The notes under the pieces are model-generated. The model worked only from the letters and a program-made list of their open reading frames with translations, was not told where the DNA came from and searched no databases. A stretch of 64,000 bases of DNA from Marinobacter sp. F4206 (GTDB taxonomy: Bacteria; Pseudomonadota; Gammaproteobacteria; Pseudomonadales; Oleiphilaceae). How positions within the stretch are numbered: position 1 is the stretch's first letter; every line of letters begins with the position of its first letter. Positions 1 through 9,600 of this stretch are shown one piece after another. The stretch lies in contig NZ_JAHXKI010000002.1 of the NCBI RefSeq assembly GCF_019392195.1, positions 1,612,001 through 1,676,000 of the forward strand, in the 5' to 3' direction. Position numbers and translations under genes: made by a program.

Positions 1-203
1 CGCCGATAGTCGGCATCGGTCCAGCATCGCGGCAGGGATTCGCCGGACGGGAAGCTCAGCTCGGATTTATCATAGAACTCAGGGTCCTGGGCTTCCTCAC
101 CGTAGTGCAAGCTGCCTTTGATACGGGGCTCATGGGGGTCAAACAGGCTCCGGGAATCCAGTACCTCGATCAGATGTCCGGTGGATTTCTCTGCCACAAA
201 CAT
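1..203 (-). CDS. Conserved hypothetical protein, 3' end cut by the window edge
   Basis: An open frame runs from an ATG at 203-201 off the left edge, giving about 67 residues that begin MFVAEKSTGHLIEVLD. A clear AGGAG ribosome binding site lies just upstream (reverse complement of about 208-213). The visible part is charged and soluble, with no signal peptide or membrane segment. I do not recognise the family. It faces the same way as the deacylase gene upstream and is only about 35 bases from it, so co-transcription is likely. Confidence 0.6.
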   Translation of the reverse strand, partial: MFVAEKSTGHLIEVLDSRSLFDPHEPRIKGSLHYGEEAQDPEFYDKSELSFPSGESLPRCWTDADYR

Positions 204-238
204 ATCGATCTCCTGCTTCTGTCATGTTGGTGTTGCTG

Positions 239-1348
239 TCACCCACCGGGCGGGTCGTCGGTGAAAGCGCTGAGGTGAAAATCGATCGCCTCGTCCACTT
301 CGGCCATGCCTGACACCCTCGGCTCCGGGATGGCTCCGCCGGCAAGAACGCCCAGTACCGATCGCACTCCCCATGCCAGCGACTCGGTGTTATAGCCGCC
401 TTCCAGCACGAACGCGAGACGTCCATCACACAGACGGTCCGCCAGGGACTGGACCACCCCGGTCATGGCGGCAAAGCCTTCGTAGGAAACATTCATGGCA
501 AGGTCATACCAGTGCGCGTCAAATCCTGCCGACACCAGGATCAGATCCGGTTCGAAATACTCCGCCGCCGGCACCAGGATGTCATTCAATGCCTTGAGAT
601 AGGCCACATCACCAGAGCCACCGGGCATGGGCACGTTTACCGTGGTGCCTTCCCCGAGGCCGGCGCCGACCTCCTGCAGGCCGCCGCTGCCCGGGTAGAA
701 AGGGGCGGCCCGGTGAATGTCGAAGAACAGGACATCCGGATCGGCCCAAAAGATATCCTGGGTGCCGTTGCCATGATGGGCGTCCCAGTCAAGAATCAGG
801 ATACGTTTGCATCCCAGCTCAGCATGGGCGTGGGCTGCCGCTACCGCCACGTTATTGAAAAGGCAGAAACCGCGGGCCCTGACCGGCTCGGCGTGGTGGC
901 CCGGCGGCCGGACCAGCGCAAACGCACTGCGGGAGGCTCCGGAAATGACCGCCTCAACGGCGGCAATCGCGGTACCCGCCGCGACTTCGGCGGCCTCAAC
1001 GCTGCCCGGTGACACTGCGGTGGTATCCACATCGAGCCAGGCGTTCTTGTTGCGCAGGGAAAAGACGTCGTCCAGGTAGGAGGTGGTGTGTACGCGCGCC
1101 AACTGCTCACGGGTCGCGGCTTTGCCAGAGGCAAACCGGACACCGGGCACCGGCTCTCGCTCCAGCAGATCGATAATGGCCCGGATGCGTCCGGGGTGCT
1201 CCGGGTATTTCCACTGCACATTCAACCCGGACAGAATGTTCCGAACGCGTTTATCCAGCCGTCCGGGAAGAAACGCCGCGTTTACGTCCGGAGAGTGATT
1301 GAGCACTCGCTCGTCGTAGAACACGGTAACCCCTTTAGACTCTGCCAC
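239..1348 (-). CDS. Histone deacetylase / acetylpolyamine amidohydrolase family deacylase
   Basis: About 369 residues, usual length for a bacterial class II HDAC-like deacylase, a zinc hydrolase that removes acyl groups from lysine or polyamines in the cytosol. The active-site signatures are all present: RPPGHHAEP near 147-155 with the tandem histidines, DWDAHHGNGTQ near 187-197 supplying zinc ligands, a second DIH near 210-212, SAGFDAH near 283, and EGGYN near the C-terminus. The start is a GTG at 1348. A second in-frame GTG at 1324 follows AAAGGGG with better spacing and may be the true start. The natural substrate cannot be read from the sequence. Confidence 0.9.
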   Translation of the reverse strand: MAESKGVTVFYDERVLNHSPDVNAAFLPGRLDKRVRNILSGLNVQWKYPEHPGRIRAIIDLLEREPVPGVRFASGKAATREQLARVHTTSYLDDVFSLRNKNAWLDVDTTAVSPGSVEAAEVAAGTAIAAVEAVISGASRSAFALVRPPGHHAEPVRARGFCLFNNVAVAAAHAHAELGCKRILILDWDAHHGNGTQDIFWADPDVLFFDIHRAAPFYPGSGGLQEVGAGLGEGTTVNVPMPGGSGDVAYLKALNDILVPAAEYFEPDLILVSAGFDAHWYDLAMNVSYEGFAAMTGVVQSLADRLCDGRLAFVLEGGYNTESLAWGVRSVLGVLAGGAIPEPRVSGMAEVDEAIDFHLSAFTDDPPGG

Positions 1349-1466
1349 AGTACACCCCGGAATGTCGGTTCATGGGCTCTTGCTCAAGAGCGGATTCCTG
1401 AGCACAGCATAGTCCCAAAACCGACGGCGCGACAGTGCCCGGAGCAGGCCCAGGCACAGTTGCCGG

Positions 1467-3353
1467 TCAGTGATCGTCCGGTGGCGTCCAGATGGGCACA
1501 TCCTCCTTTTTGGGCTCTTCCCAGTCCTTGTTCATGGCACTGCTCAGAGCCTCCTCCAGCTTCATGAAAAGCTCGCCGTAGCGTGGACTGAAGCCAATGC
1601 CCTCCTCAAGTTCCAGCCAGGCGTCAAACAGCTCGTCCTCGTGGGCCTCCTCGTTCTCAACGAACGCCCAGGTCATCTGTTTGGCCCGAAGCGGATGCAC
1701 CCCCATGGCGGTCAGCGCATGGCCACCCAACTCCAACGCCGAGTGATAGGTTTCACTCACCACGTCGTCGGCGCCGGCCACCCGCAACTGGTAGCTGTGG
1801 CCGCGGTCGAACGCCCGCGCCAGTACCCAGACTCCGGGGTAGAATTTTTTCACATGCTCCACAATGCGCAGCGTCCGGTCCCGGTCGTCAATGGCCACCA
1901 CCAGCAACCGGGCATCCTCAATGCCCGCGGTTTCCAGCAATTCCGGGCGACTGGCGTCACCAAAGAAGCTCTTGATGTTGATGCGACGAACGTTCTCGAT
2001 CTGCTCGATCTCGTGATCCAGCACCACGATGGGGATGTTATTGGCCCGGAGCAGGCGGCAGACGATCTGTCCGAACCTGCCAATACCGGCGACGATGACC
2101 GGTGCCCGGTCGTCAATGGTGTCGGCCTCGCGCTCATCATTCTTGGAACGCCGATACCGGGGGAGAACCACTCGGTCATAGACAATGAACAGAACCGGGG
2201 TGAGAAACATCGACATCGCCACCACCAGGGACAGGACCTGTGAGGTTTCCACCGGAATCACGGCGTTCTGCACACTGTAGGTGAGGAGTACGAACCCGAA
2301 TTCCCCCGCCTGGGCCAGGCCCAGGGTAAACAGCCAGCCATTACTGCCATGAATGCCGAACAACAACGCCAGCACCAGCAGGATCAGCGCCTTCACGGCG
2401 ATCACGGCAACCCCCAGGGACACAATCGTACCCCACTGGGCCACCAGCACCTCAAAATTGATCCCGGCCCCCACGGTGATGAAAAACAGGCCCAGCAGCA
2501 GGCCCTTGAAGGGTTCGATGTTGGCTTCCAGCTCATGGCGGAACTCGCTGTTGGCCAGTACCACGCCGGCCAGGAAGGCGCCCAGTGCCGGCGACAGGTT
2601 GACCAGACTCATCAACGCGGCGATACCGATGACCAGCATCAGGGCCATCGCGGTAAACACTTCCCGCAGACCGGACTGCACCACGTACCGGAACATCGGG
2701 CGGCTCAGATAGAAGCCACCCACAATCACCAGGGCAACCGCCCCGATCACCACCAGGGCGTGGGCCCAGCCCGGCAGATCAGCCACCAGGCTCAGGCCGC
2801 TGTCGTGACCGGCCCCGTCCCCGGACGCCGCCATCAGCTCCGGCAGCGCCAGCAACGGGATCAGGGCCAGCATGGGAATCACCGCGATGTCCTGGAAAAG
2901 CAGCACCGAAAACGCACTGCGCCCGCCCTCGGTTCTGGCCAGACCCTTTTCGTTCAGGGTCTGCAACACGATGGCCGTGGACGACAGGGCAAAGATCAGG
3001 CCCACCGTCAGCGCGGTTTGCCACTGCAACCCGAGCCACCAGGCCACCGCCGTGCCGGCGGCGGTGGTCAGCACCACCTGCAGTCCGCCCAGCCCCAACA
3101 GACGCACCCGCATGGCCCAAAGCGCCTTGGGGTCCAGCTCCATCCCCACCAGGAACAGCATCATCACCACGCCAAATTCCGCGAAATGCTGGATGGTGGT
3201 TGCTTCCTGGCCCACCAGGCCGGTTACCGGACCAATCACCACACCCGCAACCAGATAACCCAGAACTGAGCCCAACCCGAGCCGCCTGGCCAGGGGCACG
3301 GCGATCACCGCGGCCGCCAAATAAATAAACGCCTGAATGAAATAGGCCGTCAT
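1467..3353 (-). CDS. CPA2 monovalent cation/proton antiporter, KefB/KefC type
   Basis: 628 residues. The first ~380 form a polytopic Na+/H+-exchanger domain with about 12 hydrophobic segments. A cytoplasmic TrkA-N/RCK Rossmann domain follows, starting APVIVAGIGRFGQIVCRLL, which in this family binds nucleotides or glutathione adducts. The last ~80 residues are acidic. The product should exchange K+ or Na+ for protons at the inner membrane, fitting a marine cell. The ATG at 3353 follows GGAGAG at good spacing. Whether it is K+-specific or glutathione-gated cannot be decided here, and no KefF/KefG-like partner lies next to it. Confidence 0.88.
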   Translation of the reverse strand: MTAYFIQAFIYLAAAVIAVPLARRLGLGSVLGYLVAGVVIGPVTGLVGQEATTIQHFAEFGVVMMLFLVGMELDPKALWAMRVRLLGLGGLQVVLTTAAGTAVAWWLGLQWQTALTVGLIFALSSTAIVLQTLNEKGLARTEGGRSAFSVLLFQDIAVIPMLALIPLLALPELMAASGDGAGHDSGLSLVADLPGWAHALVVIGAVALVIVGGFYLSRPMFRYVVQSGLREVFTAMALMLVIGIAALMSLVNLSPALGAFLAGVVLANSEFRHELEANIEPFKGLLLGLFFITVGAGINFEVLVAQWGTIVSLGVAVIAVKALILLVLALLFGIHGSNGWLFTLGLAQAGEFGFVLLTYSVQNAVIPVETSQVLSLVVAMSMFLTPVLFIVYDRVVLPRYRRSKNDEREADTIDDRAPVIVAGIGRFGQIVCRLLRANNIPIVVLDHEIEQIENVRRINIKSFFGDASRPELLETAGIEDARLLVVAIDDRDRTLRIVEHVKKFYPGVWVLARAFDRGHSYQLRVAGADDVVSETYHSALELGGHALTAMGVHPLRAKQMTWAFVENEEAHEDELFDAWLELEEGIGFSPRYGELFMKLEEALSSAMNKDWEEPKKEDVPIWTPPDDH

Positions 3354-3447
3354 TTCACGAACTCTCCACCTGACACGGGCCGGATTCGATCCGATCTGAG
3401 TTTACTGGTATTCATGAAACACAAACGCTCCATGCAACGAAATCCGA

Positions 3448-3475
3448 TAGACCACTGATATCCCGGACTTATAAA
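3448..3475 (+). promoter_or_regulatory. Candidate sigma-70 promoter for the glutathione transferase gene
   Basis: TAGACC (3448-3453, four of six matches to the -35 consensus), a 16-base spacer, and TATAAA (3470-3475) lie about 60 bases upstream of the ATG at 3535. It is the best promoter-like pair in this 180-base divergent intergenic region. Confidence 0.4.
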
Positions 3476-3534
3476 GTGTAGTTACGAACAGCTCCCCGAG
3501 CATAACCCAACCCACTCCGAAAAGGGCCCGCGCC

Positions 3535-4227
3535 ATGACCACTCTGTATATTGCCAACAAAAACTACTCCTCATGGTCGCTAAGGGCCTGGCTGTTGATG
3601 CATGAGCTTGGCATCCCGTTTGAAGAACACATGCTGCCGTTCGGCGATGAAACGGTGTGGGGGGCCTTCCGGGCAGAAGGGGGCAGCGGCAAGGTACCCA
3701 CGCTGAAGGACGGCAACGTCAGGGTCTGGGATTCCCTCGCCATTGCCGAGCACCTGGCCGATGACTACCCCGAAGTCTGGCCCGCCGATCCCGTCGCCCG
3801 GGCCTGGGCCCGCAGCGCGTGCGCCGAAATGCACTCCGGCTTTCAGGCCCTGCGCGACCTGTGCTCCATGAATATCGGCGTGACGGTACGGGTGAACGAG
3901 ACGCCTCCGGCGCTGGCTCGGGATGTCGGACGCATTGCCGCCCTCTGGCTGGACGGCCTGAACCGGTTCGGCGGGCCCTTCCTGGCCGGCGACCGGTTCA
4001 CGGCGGTGGACGCTTTCTTTGCCCCGGTGGTGTTCCGATTCGAGGGCTATGGTCTGGAGCGCAACCCCGCCATGAACGGTTACATCCAACACATGCTGGC
4101 TTTGCCGGGTATGAAGACGTGGGCCGAGCAGGCCCTGCTGGAACCCTGGATTGATCATGAGCACGAAGGCGACTGCGAGAAGATTGGCACGGTGGTGGCA
4201 GACCGGCGCCAATCGATAGCGCCTTGA
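3535..4227 (+). CDS. Glutathione S-transferase family protein
   Basis: 230 residues with the two-domain cytosolic GST layout. The N-terminal thioredoxin-like half begins MTTLYIANKNYSSWSLRAWL, where the NYSSWS motif carries the candidate catalytic Tyr/Ser, and contains the cis-proline GKVPTL and the glutathione-binding DSLAIAEHLAD. An all-helical C-terminal domain follows, with a conserved FLAGDRFTAVDAFFAP. It probably conjugates or reduces glutathione adducts in the cytosol; the substrate is unknown. It is monocistronic and divergent from the antiporter. Confidence 0.9.
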   Translation: MTTLYIANKNYSSWSLRAWLLMHELGIPFEEHMLPFGDETVWGAFRAEGGSGKVPTLKDGNVRVWDSLAIAEHLADDYPEVWPADPVARAWARSACAEMHSGFQALRDLCSMNIGVTVRVNETPPALARDVGRIAALWLDGLNRFGGPFLAGDRFTAVDAFFAPVVFRFEGYGLERNPAMNGYIQHMLALPGMKTWAEQALLEPWIDHEHEGDCEKIGTVVADRRQSIAP

Positions 4228-4302
4228 CTGTCACAACACGAGGCAAAAAAACTGCGAGATTTGGCGGTTAGAAAAATTCTGGACGATTCCTGGTTAATAA
4301 TT

Positions 4303-4313
4303 CGACAAATGTC
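4303..4313. promoter_or_regulatory. CGACAAATGTC motif upstream of the beta-barrel gene
   Basis: CGACAAATGTC lies about 54 bases before the ATG of the outer-membrane gene. The same core recurs at 36523, 36645 and 36751 in non-coding DNA, the last as the inverted repeat CGACATTTGTCG. It could be a regulator site, but no binding protein can be named. Confidence 0.25.
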
Positions 4314-4366
4314 AGACAATCGCCTAATTTTTAACCGATGCTCTCTTAGCAAAGGAGGCTAAGACC

Positions 4367-4933
4367 ATGAAACCTGTAATTCCTCTCACTCTTGCAGTCT
4401 CCCTATTTGCAGTATCGGGTACTACCTTCGCAGGCAGCGACAGCGGCCTGTACCTTGGCGCCTCAGTCGGTCAGGCTAAAATTGACTTCAGGGATAACCG
4501 ATCGCTGGATGATGTCGATTTTGACGTGGACTTTGACGACGACGATACCGGTTACAAGATTTTTGGTGGCTATAACTTCGGCCTGATTCCCCTGGTGGAT
4601 CTGGCGGTGGAAGGCGCCTATGTCGATTTCGGCAGTTTCAATGGCAGTATCGGCACGCTCACCGACGCCGGCCTTGATATCAATGGCTGGACCGGCGCCG
4701 GGTTAGCCGGCATCAAGCTGGGCCCCATCGGCCTGTTTGCCAAGGCTGGCGTTATCGCCTGGGACTCCGATTTCAAAGGTGTCAATTTCGACGACGACGG
4801 AACCGACCCGCTTTACGGAATCGGCGCCCGGTTCAATCTGTTTTCCTTCCAGCTACGAGCGGAATACGAACGGTACGATCTTGATGACTTCGACATCGAC
4901 TACTTCTCCGTAGGCGCGGCCTACACGTTCTGA
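4367..4933 (+). CDS. Outer-membrane beta-barrel protein
   Basis: 188 residues with a cleavable signal peptide (hydrophobic core LTLAVSLFAVSG, cleavage likely after TTFAG), then alternating glycine- and aromatic-rich strands ending in AAYTF, the terminal phenylalanine recognised by the BAM machinery. The size and GLYLGASVGQAK start resemble the small 8-strand OmpA/OmpX-like porin family. Several Asp-rich loops (for example VDFDDDDTG) may bind cations. AAAGGAGG is positioned well before the ATG. No partner gene is adjacent and the role is unknown. Confidence 0.82.
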   Translation: MKPVIPLTLAVSLFAVSGTTFAGSDSGLYLGASVGQAKIDFRDNRSLDDVDFDVDFDDDDTGYKIFGGYNFGLIPLVDLAVEGAYVDFGSFNGSIGTLTDAGLDINGWTGAGLAGIKLGPIGLFAKAGVIAWDSDFKGVNFDDDGTDPLYGIGARFNLFSFQLRAEYERYDLDDFDIDYFSVGAAYTF

Positions 4934-4981
4934 ACCCACAACACCGGGCAGTACTCCAGGTACTGGCGGTCCCGGCACTTT

Positions 4982-6082
4982 CTACTCGTACACCTCATGC
5001 AGTGCCAGCACCCCGAAATCCGGCGTCACCCCCAGACCCGGCCGATCACTCAGAGTCATGCGTCCCCCCGACACTTCGGGCGCCCCATCCGCCAGCTGTA
5101 CTGTATTGTAGTTATGCAAATCGGTGGTATTGAGCAAGGCCCGGGGCGGCGTGCTGGCGGCCAGATGGGCATACGCGGCAGTTGCAATGCCACTGCCCCA
5201 GGCATCCTCGATGGTCATGGCAATGCCCGCCTCCACGCACAGGTCCCGGATGATGCGGGATGGTGTCAGGCCGCCAAACTTGCTCACTTTCAGCGCCATG
5301 GCATCCATGGCATCGTCCCGGAGCGCACGCTGGACATCGGCCAGGGAGTTGAGGCTTTCATCCAGCTTCACCGGATGCCGGGCCCGGCCCCGGATCGACA
5401 GGCATTCCTCGTAGCCGCGACAGGGCTGTTCGAGGTACAGATCCAGATCTTCCAGCGCCCGGGAGAACCGCAGGGCCTCATCGCGACGCCAGGCGGCGTT
5501 GATGTCACCCACCCAGACTTCGTCCGGCTGCTTTTTCCTGGCCAGGGTCTGCATCAGTTCGATGTCCTCTTCGACCCGGTGACCCAGTTTGATCTGAATA
5601 TGTCGGAAGCCCTCGGAGCGATACCGGCTCAACGACGCTTCCATCTCCGCCGGTTCCGCCAGCGGCACGATCCGGTGCAGAGGCATCGACGGGGACAGCA
5701 GGCCGCCCAGCAGGATATAGACCGGCAGGCGCGCCGACTTGCCCAACAGGTCCCAGCACGCCATATCGATGGCGGCCTTGGCCACCGCGTGGCCGGTCAG
5801 TGCCTGGTCCATGCTTTCGTGGATGCGGGTGATGTGGCGGGGATCGCCACCGATGACGCTGGGTGCGAGTACCGACAGACACGAGGGCAGGCCCTCCGCG
5901 AAAGCCGCCATATAGTTCGGTCCGCAGGGGCAGACCTCACCATAGCCTGCCACCCCGGCAGTGGTGGTCAGTACCACGACCGTGCTGGTGAACACCTGAT
6001 GGGACCGTCCGCCAGCAAAGGCGTAGGCCTTGCCCGTGTACGGCAAGTCGGCGGTGTAAACGGCAATGCTCTCGATGCGCAT
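4982..6082 (-). CDS. Mandelate racemase / muconate-lactonizing enzyme family protein
   Basis: 366 residues of the enolase superfamily. The N-terminal capping domain contains GGRSHQVFTSTVVVLTT and GYGEVCPCGPNYM. The barrel carries the expected metal ligands in VGDINAAW (Asp), YLEQPC (Glu) and VKLDESL (Asp), a catalytic lysine in ALKVSKFGG and another in the IQIKLG strand. The pattern recalls cis-3-hydroxy-L-proline dehydratases and hydroxyproline-betaine epimerases, but no hydroxyproline genes are nearby, so the substrate is left open. GGGAGG precedes the ATG at 6082. The gene appears monocistronic. Confidence 0.85.
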   Translation of the reverse strand: MRIESIAVYTADLPYTGKAYAFAGGRSHQVFTSTVVVLTTTAGVAGYGEVCPCGPNYMAAFAEGLPSCLSVLAPSVIGGDPRHITRIHESMDQALTGHAVAKAAIDMACWDLLGKSARLPVYILLGGLLSPSMPLHRIVPLAEPAEMEASLSRYRSEGFRHIQIKLGHRVEEDIELMQTLARKKQPDEVWVGDINAAWRRDEALRFSRALEDLDLYLEQPCRGYEECLSIRGRARHPVKLDESLNSLADVQRALRDDAMDAMALKVSKFGGLTPSRIIRDLCVEAGIAMTIEDAWGSGIATAAYAHLAASTPPRALLNTTDLHNYNTVQLADGAPEVSGGRMTLSDRPGLGVTPDFGVLALHEVYE

Positions 6083-6153
6083 GGCAAGCCTCCCGTGCCA
6101 GGGTGTTGCTGCATCTTCTGAGCATAGTCCGCCGGCACCGGTGCTGCCGTTAT

Positions 6154-6408
6154 TTACCGGGGATTAACGGGATTGGAATAACCGTCGCCTTTCACGCCCA
6201 GACGGTCGAGATAGTCGTGCAGCTCGGCTTCGCTCAAATCGACGTATTCCAGCACCCGACCGTAAAGCATGGCGGTGGGCACATTCCGCCCGTTCAGCTC
6301 ACGCTCGGTCTCGTGGATCACGTAGAGAATCAGTCGCTCGGTTCGGGTCAGGCCGTCGCGAACGTCGGGGATGGTATCGAGAACGGTCTGCCATTGTTCA
6401 GGTGTCAT
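6154..6408 (-). CDS. Small conserved hypothetical protein
   Basis: 84 residues from the ATG at 6408 (MTPEQWQTVLDTIPDVRDGL); an AAGG-type ribosome site precedes it. A longer frame from a GTG at 6453 is less likely because it would overlap the leader of the divergent gene. The protein is soluble and acidic, with a predicted helical centre (LTRTERLILYVIHETERELN) resembling a winged-helix scaffold. I do not recognise a named family. It is divergent from the DUF2897 gene with a 59-base spacer. Confidence 0.6.
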   Translation of the reverse strand: MTPEQWQTVLDTIPDVRDGLTRTERLILYVIHETERELNGRNVPTAMLYGRVLEYVDLSEAELHDYLDRLGVKGDGYSNPVNPR

Positions 6409-6467
6409 AGACGATACCTTACCGGGGGGGGCATTATAGATAAACACCCACACAGAGAGTCTCGTTT

Positions 6468-6644
6468 ATGCCAACCATCGGATGGGTATTCGTCATCCTC
6501 GCCCTGGCCCTCATTGTCGGCGGCCTGATGATTCTCCGGAACTCCGCCAACAGCATGCACATCTCCGACGAAAAAATGGACAAAATCCGCAAACGGAAGG
6601 CGGAGCAGGAGGCCAGGGAAAAAGCGGAGGATGACTGGAAATAG
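6468..6644 (+). CDS. DUF2897 family small membrane protein
   Basis: 58 residues from ATG 6468 to TAG 6644. The layout is one N-terminal transmembrane helix (TIGWVFVILALALIVGGLMI) followed by a strongly charged cytoplasmic tail rich in Lys, Arg and Glu. This matches the DUF2897 family of about 55-60 residues found in Pseudomonas and Marinobacter. The function is unknown. No strong Shine-Dalgarno sequence is visible. Confidence 0.7.
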   Translation: MPTIGWVFVILALALIVGGLMILRNSANSMHISDEKMDKIRKRKAEQEAREKAEDDWK

Positions 6645-6670
6645 CAGGCCGGGTAGCTCCCGCACTGGCG

Positions 6671-9600
6671 CTACCCGGCCTGCCAGTCGTGATACCAGTG
6701 CGTGAAATCGTTTGCGGCCAACGGCGGGCAGATATGAAAACCCTGGAAATCCCGGCAGCCGGCCGATTGTAAGGTGGTCAATATACCCGCGTTCTCGATC
6801 CCCTCAGCGACCACCTGGAACCCGAGGGCCGAGCCCAACGAAACGATGCCGTTGACCACCGCAAGTTGTTCGGCATCACGGCCATTCGACTGGCTGAATT
6901 TCTGGTCCATTTTCAGAGTGTCGGGCGCCAGCTCTACCAGATGATTGAGACTGGACTCCTCACTGCCAAAGTGATCGAGTGCCAATTTGAAGCCCACTGA
7001 CTTCAACTTTCGAAGTAGCTGCAAAATATTCGTGTCGTCGCCCTTGAATATTTCCGAGGCTGTGATTTCAATCTGGATGGAGCCCGGCGTTAGCCCGTTT
7101 TCGGCCGCCGAGCGCATCAGGCGGCGCACGAGCTGGGCCTGACGGCATTGCATGGGCGAGACATTGATCGACAGCGTAATCGGCGGCATGCCCTCATCAC
7201 CCCACACCCTAAGCTGATGGCAGGCTTCGTTGATGATCCAGTCACCAAGCTTTTCCATCAAGCCGCACGACTCCGCCACCGGAAGAAAATCTTTCGGTCC
7301 GAAGCTGGTCCCCGGCCAACGGATAAACGCCTCGACACCCGTTAACTGACCGTGCAAAAGATCGACAACGGGCTGGTAATGGAGTTCGAATTCGCCCTGA
7401 GTGAGTGCACGCTTGAAGCGCTTTTCAATAAGGCTGGTTTGTTCTTCACGTTGATTAGCCTCCCTTTCGTAATAACGAACCTGACCATTGCCGGACAATT
7501 TGGCCAGGTACATGGCCTGATCGGCCGCCCGGGTCAGTTCATCGGGAGTGGTGCCGTCCTCGGGGTAAAGCGCAACACCAATGCTTGGCGTGGTGTGCAG
7601 GACCAGGCCATGCACCTGGTAAGGTCGAGAGAGGACTTTGACGAGGTGTCTGGCGACTGTCGCAGCATCGGAGGGGGCGTGCAGGTGGGAGAGCGCCGCC
7701 AGGAACTCGTCGCCCCCCAGGCGTCCGACCGAGTCCTCGTCGCGCACCCCTTCTCTGAGCCTACAGGCAACCTCGATGAGCACCGCATCCCCAACGGCGT
7801 GCCCGTGCTGATCGTTGATGGGTTTGAACCGATCCATATCGATGAACAGCACCGCCATGTGCGAGTGCGCCCGTCCCGCACTCGCAATCAGTCGCTCGGT
7901 GAACTCGTAAATCAAGGTCCGATTGGGGAGATCGGTCAGATCGTCATGCCGGGCCTTCTCCACAGCCCGTCGCCAGGAGCGACCGGTACTCAGATGCAGC
8001 TGGACCCGAGCAAGAAGTTCGGCGACAGAGAAGGGTTTGACGAGGTAGTCATCGGCACCGGAATGCAGTCCTTCCACCCGCGCCTCTTCATCGGCCCTGG
8101 CCGAAAGCAGAATGACCGGTAACCGATTAAAGGCCTCAGACGAACGAATCGTCTTCACGAGCTCAAACCCATCAACGTTCGGAAGCATTAGATCGCTGAT
8201 GACCAAGTCCGGGGGATCCTGGCGGATTGCCTCCAGAGCCTGCTGGCCATCTGCCACGGTTTGCACCCGGCAATAGGGGGAGAGAATATCGTAGAGGTAT
8301 CGGCGCATATCGGCGGTATCATCGACCACCAACACCCGCGCACTCGTGTCCTCCCGCGAGTGGCCCCCCGGTTTTGACGCGGGCGTGGCGTCTATCCCCA
8401 ACCACTGCATGGCCTCAGCGATATAGGCGTGGCCCGCCATACTGACGTCGTGTGGCAGTGCGCCGGTCACCTGATCCTCAGGCAGATGGGCTTTCCCTCG
8501 CGGCACGCGCACGGTAAACCGGGTACCCTGATCCGGTACACTTTCTGCGGTGATGGTGCCGCTGTGCAACTTGACCAGTTCCCGGACCAATGCCAGACCA
8601 ATCCCGCTACCCTCATAGGTTCGGCTCGCGCCCTTGGGCGCCCGATGAAACCGATCGAAAACTTTCGGAAGCTCGCTCTCGGCGATACCAATGCCGGTGT
8701 CTTCCACGATCAGCTCTATCTGGTCCGCCTGCCAGGTCAAACGAAGGGTGACACGACCGCGAAGCGTAAACTTGAAGGCATTGGACAACAGATTCAGGAC
8801 GATCTTCTCCCACATCCCGATATCGACATAGGCCGGTTCCGGCGCATCAGGACAGTCGATTTCCAACTCGACGCCTGCCATCTGGAACGCCGATTCAAAC
8901 ATGCTCGCCACTTCCCGGGTGGCTTTCGGAAGATCGACAGGAGCAAAGCTGAGTTGGGGGCGGCCAGCCTCGATCTGGGCGAAGTCCAGTAACGAATTGA
9001 CCAGTTTCATCAACCGGAGGGCATTACGATGGGCGATTTCAAGCCGCCGGCGATCACTCTTGGAAAGACTGCGGCCCCGGGCCTTGAGCGTTTCCGACAC
9101 CGGGCCAAGCAACAGCGTCAGGGGCGTGCGTAATTCGTGACTGATGTGAGTAAAGAAGGTCGTTTTTAAACGATCCTGTTCTTCAAGGGCCTCGCTCTGC
9201 AATCGCACCCGTTCGTAGGAGAGCGCGTGAGACAATTCTTTCTCAACGGTATAACGCAGCATGGCGAAGAAATTCCGGTACGCCGTGTCCAGCCGTCTGC
9301 GGGCGCTGACGCCAACAATCAGGACACCATTGGGAACCGCGCCCTCGGCCACAGTTACCGGCATCAGGAGGGCCTCTTGCACCGGTTCCTCGTAGGGCGA
9401 GCAGACAATCCGTACGCGTTCGGGAAGATCGGCCAACTCCGTATTGCCACTGGCAACCAAGGCCTCATCGATCGGCCAGATGGAGTGATTGTCGCGAAGA
9501 TTGATCGCCGGCACGAGCACGTCGCTGCCGGCCGAATCCAGTCCGCTCGCGGCCCGCAGGTAGGCTTCACGGCCCGAGGGATCGATGAGGTAGAACAGGG